Source of the DNA: Favolaschia claudopus
Lineage: Eukaryota > Basidiomycota > Agaricomycetes > Agaricales > Mycenaceae
Assembly (NCBI GenBank): GCA_037176885.1
Contig: JAWWNJ010000082.1
Coordinates: forward strand, 682,001-746,000
DNA length: 64,000 nucleotides
Reading direction: 5' to 3'
Shown: piece after piece, positions 59,556 through 64,000 of the stretch
Layout: the number at the start of each line of letters is the position of its first letter
Numbering within the stretch: position 1 is the stretch's first letter
Translations under genes and position numbers: made by a program
The notes under the pieces: generated by a model
The model's input: only the letters and a program-made list of their open reading frames with translations
What the model was told of the DNA's origin: nothing
The model's database searches: none

Positions 59556-60375
59556 GTTGTTACTTGAGAACTACTGCCAGTGCTCCAAGCTGTGAACGTC
59601 GGACGACAAGGACAAGGAGAGAAGAGAGGCGCAAGCCACGCAAAGCCATTCGTCACAGATAGATAAGAAAAGAGGATGTATGTCATTTCATACCGCGAGC
59701 GCGGCACACGACAAAAAATAGCCTCTCGATAGGAGCACATGGAGAAAAAACAGCGAGATAGATCTGCCCGAGTGAAAAGCCATGTGCTGCCAGGGTCCAT
59801 TGTGGGTCCAGCTTGAAGCTATTCTTGCTTCCCTTGAACTTCTTACTTGCACAATGTAGACCCGAGTCAGTCGTACGTGGCAACTTCAAGTTGTCCTTCA
59901 CGCGCTCCCCGGTCGCACCGAGTCCTGCGCCGATTCTAGCTTGTTGGATTAAGATGTGTACGCCGCAGCTGGTGGTGAGGGGCGTCTAGATATCGTCGAG
60001 TCGCGGCAAGTCCATGATTTTGAGCGTGTCGGGGTAAGAGTCAAAGCCATGTGTCTTGCGGCACACCGGTCCGAATATTTGTTCGCGCTTGTGTGATTGC
60101 CGTCTCGGCATGTTCAAGTTCAACTTGTTCAACATCGCCCATTTGATTTGTACCCGGGCTAGATTTGAAATTTGAGATCTTGAGACAATGTTATAGCCCT
60201 CATTCTGATCTCGTCTGGATACGAATAGGTAAAACCTGCGCTCGGTGGAGTCTGACCGGCCACCGTTCAACTCGGAGTCATTTGTAGATGTTCGCTTGGT
60301 TTTTTCCAATTTGTTTTGAACCATGCGCTGTCTCCCTCTGTCATCGGATTTCGAAGAATAATCCTAACAACAGGA
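59556..60375. other. Intergenic, no gene recognised
   Basis: Permease promoter side; a 112-codon minus frame here has no family signal. Confidence 0.4.
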
Positions 60376-60743
60376 GTGGATCTGGCAACCGCGCATTCGC
60401 GCAAGTCGTTGCTTATTGTATGAATTCTGCTCATCCTCCCGTTCGACTCGGGGTCTCGTCCTTATAAGGTCTTTGAAGGTGTTTTTTAGTTAGGACGATT
60501 CGAAGCATTCTTTACACATCGACATAACTTAAACTTTCAACAACATCTGCATTGGTCAGGGAGAATTCTTTCAAACAATGCCGAAGTGAGGTGTGTTTTC
60601 AGAATCTTCGTATTTGGTTTTCGTTCAAAGCTTTATTAAGCTTTATTCCTGTCCTTTCATCACACTTTTCTGTGTGTTGACCACCTTTTGCCTGCGAGCG
60701 GCGCGCCTTGTCTATATCAACCGCCCGAAGTACTTATTCCCAA

Positions 60744-60834
60744 GACCTGCTAGCACTCGGTGTGCACCCGCAAATCGTCAACGTGAAGTGGTTTACTGCG
60801 GACTTACTCATCTCGTTCGACTCGGGGTCAGGTC
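60744..60834 (+). ncRNA. tRNA-like element B (91 nt)
   Basis: Acceptor GACCTGC with TCAGGTC (6 of 7 pairs), TA, D-arm GCAC-TCGGT-GTGC, stem CCGCA/TGCGG enclosing about 24 nt (room for a 7-nt anticodon loop plus a 17-nt intron), and T-arm TCTCG-TTCGACT-CGGGG with B-box. Discriminator A. Confidence 0.55.
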
Positions 60835-61214
60835 ATAACTCTGTGATTGCTTTCTAGTTGTTTTTAGCTCAAGGATAATTCAGAGTATCTGTTACACATC
60901 GACCTAGCGCTCAAATTGCAACAAAATCTGCATCGGCCCGGGCAGGCAGTGTTTTGCGCCAAAAAAAAATGCCGAAGTGAGGTGTGTCTGTCTAGCTAGC
61001 TCGTCATGAATTCCGTCGATCATTCACTGTATCCCACATATATCCAAACCGGACCTGTTGCTTGTGTAACTGTTTCTTCCTAGGATCTATACATCAAAAT
61101 CTAGTTGGTTATCTCAGGTTTTCAATTCCTCTCTTTTCCTCACACTTCTCAGCGACGATCGAGGTATCGACCTTGACTATCATGATATCAACCACCCGAA
61201 GCACTTATTCTTGA

Positions 61215-61310
61215 GACCTGCTAGCACTCGGCGTGCATCCGCAACTCACGTAGTAGCAGGACCGTCGTCGTCTGCGGACTTACTTATGTCGTTCGATTCG
61301 AGGTCAGGTC
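61215..61310 (+). ncRNA. tRNA-like element C (96 nt)
   Basis: Acceptor GACCTGC/TCAGGTC, D-arm GCAC-TCGGC-GTGC, the same CCGCA/TGCGG middle stem with a 29-nt loop, and a damaged T-stem around TTCGATT. Confidence 0.5.
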
Positions 61311-61419
61311 ATATTCCCAGATGTATATCTTTTATTGTGTTTTGCAATCTCCTCATTCATAGCTCAAACCGGCCTGAGCAGTGATATTCCTCTAGGTACA
61401 CATACGCACCGAAGCTTAC

Positions 61420-61512
61420 GGCCTGCTAGCATTTGGCGTGCATTCACAGCTCGTTCTTTGATACCAGGGCTATGTTTCAGCGGATTGATCCCGTTCGACT
61501 CGGGGGCAGGTC
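61420..61512 (+). ncRNA. tRNA-like element D (93 nt)
   Basis: Acceptor GGCCTGC/GCAGGTC pairs over all 7 positions with compensating changes relative to the other copies (first A-T pair becomes G-T, last pair C-G). D-arm GCAT-TTGGC-GTGC, T-arm TCCCG-TTCGACT-CGGGG. The middle stem is unclear. Confidence 0.5.
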
Positions 61513-61693
61513 ATGAGTATTGCAGAGGATGTTTTCTTTTTTATCTCGCTACACGAATATTTCCTTCAATTGACTTCCACGCGAGTAGGCTGCTCGTAAT
61601 CAATGCATAATTTTTCAGACTATTTTCGTACAAGCAAAAGTAGAAGTCAAGGTACATTGCCCACGTACTTACAAAGTGTACTCGAGTAATTCT

Positions 61694-62836
61694 TCACATG
61701 AGCTCGATGACAGAAGGAACGTCGCCTTCCAGGTAGGAGCCTTCTTCGTCACTTTCACACTCTCCCTCAAAATCGAACTTGCTGATAGTCGGGAAAGCTG
61801 CACGGTACACCGATTGCGAGACCCGTCTTTGACCCGAAATACGAACGCAGTGGAGATCTTTACAGCCACTAGACCGAGTTACGAAGTCCGCTAATGATCG
61901 CAATGGATGCTGCCCCATCCACCCTTCGGGAACATGAAGGCGGCGAATGTTTGGCACGATGAACCTTGACAAGAAGTTCACGCGAGTCGATCGCCGAAGG
62001 GCAGGCTTCAAGCGCAGAAACTCCAGATGCGCAAGTATAATTCCATCGCCCTCATCATCTGCCCTGCCATCGTGAAGATCCAGTTCACAATGAACGAGAT
62101 TGGGGATGGACGATAGAATTTTAGCGCAGGAGTAGAGACTCATGTCGCGCAATCTGAGAGATCGAAGTTTCGACAGTTCCACGGTCACCTCGTCGATAGC
62201 ATCGCGGTCAAGGATAACGCTACGAAGCAGGGGCGTATCGGAAAAGTCAAACCATGTCTGGTCATCCGTTGAGATCCCATAATGAGTCTCTACGTCTAGA
62301 TGACGGAGAAGGGGCATTTTCCCGTCAATGAGAGGAAGCAGGGAGTTTGTGAGTCGTAGTCGGATGTATTCCCACCGTGCGATAGAAGGCAGGAGCAGGC
62401 CGATGCATTCTGTTCCATCGTACGACACTCCGTCCAAACTTTCATCTAATCGTATCGAAAGCGGGAGATCTCCAGTTCGCTCGATCCAGGGAACAAGAAG
62501 CTCGGAAGGGAATCTAGTGCCCGAGAGGGACAACGCCCTCCACAAATGCGGAGTCGCAAGAGCTATGTCCCGCCATTGGCGACAGACATGGGTGAGGGCG
62601 GTTGGAGAATGAGGTCCGACAAGGGGCGAGCATACGGGATATGGCGGCAAGAAGTGAACGAAGATGTGTGAGGTGATTTCGTTTGGTAGGCTGAGTACCG
62701 GATATTTGTAGGCGTCAAGTTGTTGCTTGATTGACGCTTTTTTGAGTTGTAAAGCAGCCAGAGATAGTTCGAGTTCCGAGATTTGATTTTCGACTGCTGC
62801 GAGACGTGAGCGCTCTTCGGCAAGCTCGCGCAGCAT
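61694..62836 (-). CDS. F-box protein, single exon
   Basis: Putative SCF ubiquitin-ligase receptor, 380 residues, intronless. N-terminal coiled coil (about 1-45), F-box-like domain (YPVLSLPNEITSHIFVHFLP ... ALTHVCRQWRDIALATPHLW), leucine-rich middle, acidic C-terminus. Intact relative of the broken gene at 54680-55916 with the same domain order; these two form a separate subfamily from the pair at 48-52 kb. Confidence 0.9.
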   Translation of the reverse strand: MLRELAEERSRLAAVENQISELELSLAALQLKKASIKQQLDAYKYPVLSLPNEITSHIFVHFLPPYPVCSPLVGPHSPTALTHVCRQWRDIALATPHLWRALSLSGTRFPSELLVPWIERTGDLPLSIRLDESLDGVSYDGTECIGLLLPSIARWEYIRLRLTNSLLPLIDGKMPLLRHLDVETHYGISTDDQTWFDFSDTPLLRSVILDRDAIDEVTVELSKLRSLRLRDMSLYSCAKILSSIPNLVHCELDLHDGRADDEGDGIILAHLEFLRLKPALRRSTRVNFLSRFIVPNIRRLHVPEGWMGQHPLRSLADFVTRSSGCKDLHCVRISGQRRVSQSVYRAAFPTISKFDFEGECESDEEGSYLEGDVPSVIELM

Positions 62837-63664
62837 GGTACCGATTCTGGATGATACTAGCTCTTTAGAATCAATTCACTTGAGCAAGGAGAAAACCCAC
62901 ATAAAGCGTTCCAACGGTAAACAGTTGGCTCAAATAGCACCTGAGTCACTGGGAAAGCGGCCCGGGGCCAATGCTGGCCAATGCCACTTCTAGCTCTGGG
63001 CCGCGGAAGCTGCCAGTCCGTAGCCTCGTCGTCGACTTCGTTGGGGGAGTGGGTCACGTCGACTGACTCGACTCTCGAGGCAAGCTCCCCACTTATATGT
63101 AGTTGACAATCTCCACGTCGCGGAAGTGCTTCAAGTTCAGGACAGAGAATTTATGAGGTGGCCAGCGGAGAGATAGTTTGTCACATCTGTCACGCAAACA
63201 AACGCCCATCACGGTCACGTGGGAGACATGCCCTCCCCGATTGTTGGCGCGTCATGACTCAGACTCGCGTCAAAGGGTTTCATTTGAATCTTCAGAACGA
63301 CTACTCAGTGGCAACTCTGAATCTCCTCATGCAAAGCTCCTTGTTGTATACTTGTACTCAATATATTTTGTATAAAAAATCTTGTATTCAACTCCGCCGT
63401 CGTGCGGAGACCAGTCCCTGTCATTGCTTCAAGAATATTGATACATAAGCTACGTAGGTTTGCTCTTTCTCGTTTGGGTATAGAATTCACGCAGCTCAGG
63501 ACTCAGCGGAACTATTGGCGGCGGGGTGTAAGGAGGGAGCGCCAGCACCTTATTGAATGTCTTTTTTATTCGTCTAAAGCGCTGCGGCACAGGCCGACCG
63601 AAACCATATTCTCGTTGCCCAGGTGCGTGAAGATGCCAGGTTTTCCAGTGAGTCCATCGAATTG
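62837..63664. other. Intergenic, no gene recognised
   Basis: F-box promoter side and 3' flank of the kinase-like gene; no supported feature. Confidence 0.4.
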
Positions 63665-64000
63665 CTAAATCACTTCCCCGATAGTAGGACGCAAACTGGG
63701 ATCTTTCCGAGTCATCGCTTTAGCCAGGGGTTTCAGGAGGGGCCTGAATAGCCAATTGATGCCACAGTCCCTGCAAAGTTGTGAGCGAATTATTAGCATG
63801 TATCGCGTACAGAAGCTTACCGGTGAGCGACAAAATTTTCGTGCATGTAATGAATTCCCTGGAAGCAGCTGTTAGATAGTAAGAGCAACGAGCTTTCAAA
63901 TTACCTCAAAAATCTGCCTCCAGCAGGCAATGACTTCGCCAACCGTTTCGAAACCGGGCTTCGTGAAGGATACCAGCAGAGGCATTACAATGATCTGCCC
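63665..64000 (-). pseudogene. Kinase-like gene, C-lobe deleted, runs off the window
   Basis: Tail of a fungal protein-kinase-like gene; its 5' part lies beyond the window. Exons: (64000)-63905, 63858-63821, 63770-63665, in phase. They read VMPLLVSF, GEVIACWRQIFE, then GIHYMHENFVAHR-DCG (helix E and the HRD catalytic loop), then jump directly to LLKPLAKAMTRKDPSLRPTI, which is the end of the C-lobe. The Asn of the catalytic loop, the DFG motif and the activation segment are missing, so the product cannot be an active kinase. An internal deletion is the simplest reading. Confidence 0.75.

Larger units (their letters stand above)
60376..61540 (+). repeat. Tandem array of tRNA-like units
   Basis: Three tRNA-like heads (60744, 61215, 61420) and one degraded copy (about 60380-60461). 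Bodies between them share ACACATCGAC, ATCTGCAT and ATGCCGAAGTGAGGTGTGT. The first two complete heads are 471 bp apart; the third follows after 205 bp without a body. No protein is encoded. Confidence 0.65.

Overview
The window is nuclear DNA of a basidiomycete, most likely a mushroom-forming Agaricomycete. Genes are interrupted by many 45-60 nt GT-AG introns with CTRAC-type branch sites. The gene content is typical of that group: expanded S53 sedolisin proteases, GH54 and GH71 glycosidases, DUF6533 membrane proteins, F-box proteins with an N-terminal coiled coil, and a fungal kinase-like fragment. There are no bacterial operons and no CRISPR. The genus cannot be fixed from sequence alone.

Layout. 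0.4-2.0 kb: GH54 arabinofuranosidase with CBM42. 3.1-3.7 kb: unrecognised spliced gene. 4.6-25.8 kb: a cluster of five S53 tripeptidyl-peptidase-type loci, all on the minus strand and all with the same 8-exon plan. Three are intact (TPP1, TPP3, TPP4), one carries two frameshifts (TPP2), and one is a recent copy of TPP3 truncated in intron 3. The TPP3 original and its truncated copy are direct duplicates of about 1.9 kb. They bracket about 8 kb of unusual DNA (13.3-21.3 kb) that contains two head-to-head arrays of tandemly duplicated exon-intron units.

25.8-28.9 kb: repeat-rich. 29.0-30.8 kb: DUF6533 membrane protein. 31.4-33.7 kb: 14-exon amino-acid/GABA-type permease with a 10-nt microexon. 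33.7-36.1 kb: dispersed repeats. 36.3-43.3 kb: a divergent pair of paralogous small secreted proteins; one has a 4.65-kb mobile insertion, including LINE-type reverse transcriptase remnants, in its first intron. 43.7-45.4 kb: GH71 alpha-1,3-glucanase. 46.8-47.8 kb: GNAT acetyltransferase. 48.4-52.0 kb: two convergent F-box genes. 52.7 kb: a tRNA-like element. 53.1-53.6 kb: two 193-bp MITEs in inverted orientation. 54.7-55.9 kb: F-box gene with a frame break. 56.6-59.6 kb: NCS1 purine-cytosine permease. 60.4-61.5 kb: an array containing three more tRNA-like elements. 61.7-62.8 kb: F-box gene. The right edge holds the end of a kinase-like gene missing most of its C-lobe.

Functionally the recognisable genes fit a saprotroph: secreted acid peptidases, arabinan and alpha-glucan hydrolases, and uptake permeases for amino acids and purines. 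Exon boundaries were worked out by hand from splice consensus, reading-frame phase and agreement between paralogs. Phase closes exactly in every gene called intact, except the DUF6533 gene, whose middle exons are unresolved.
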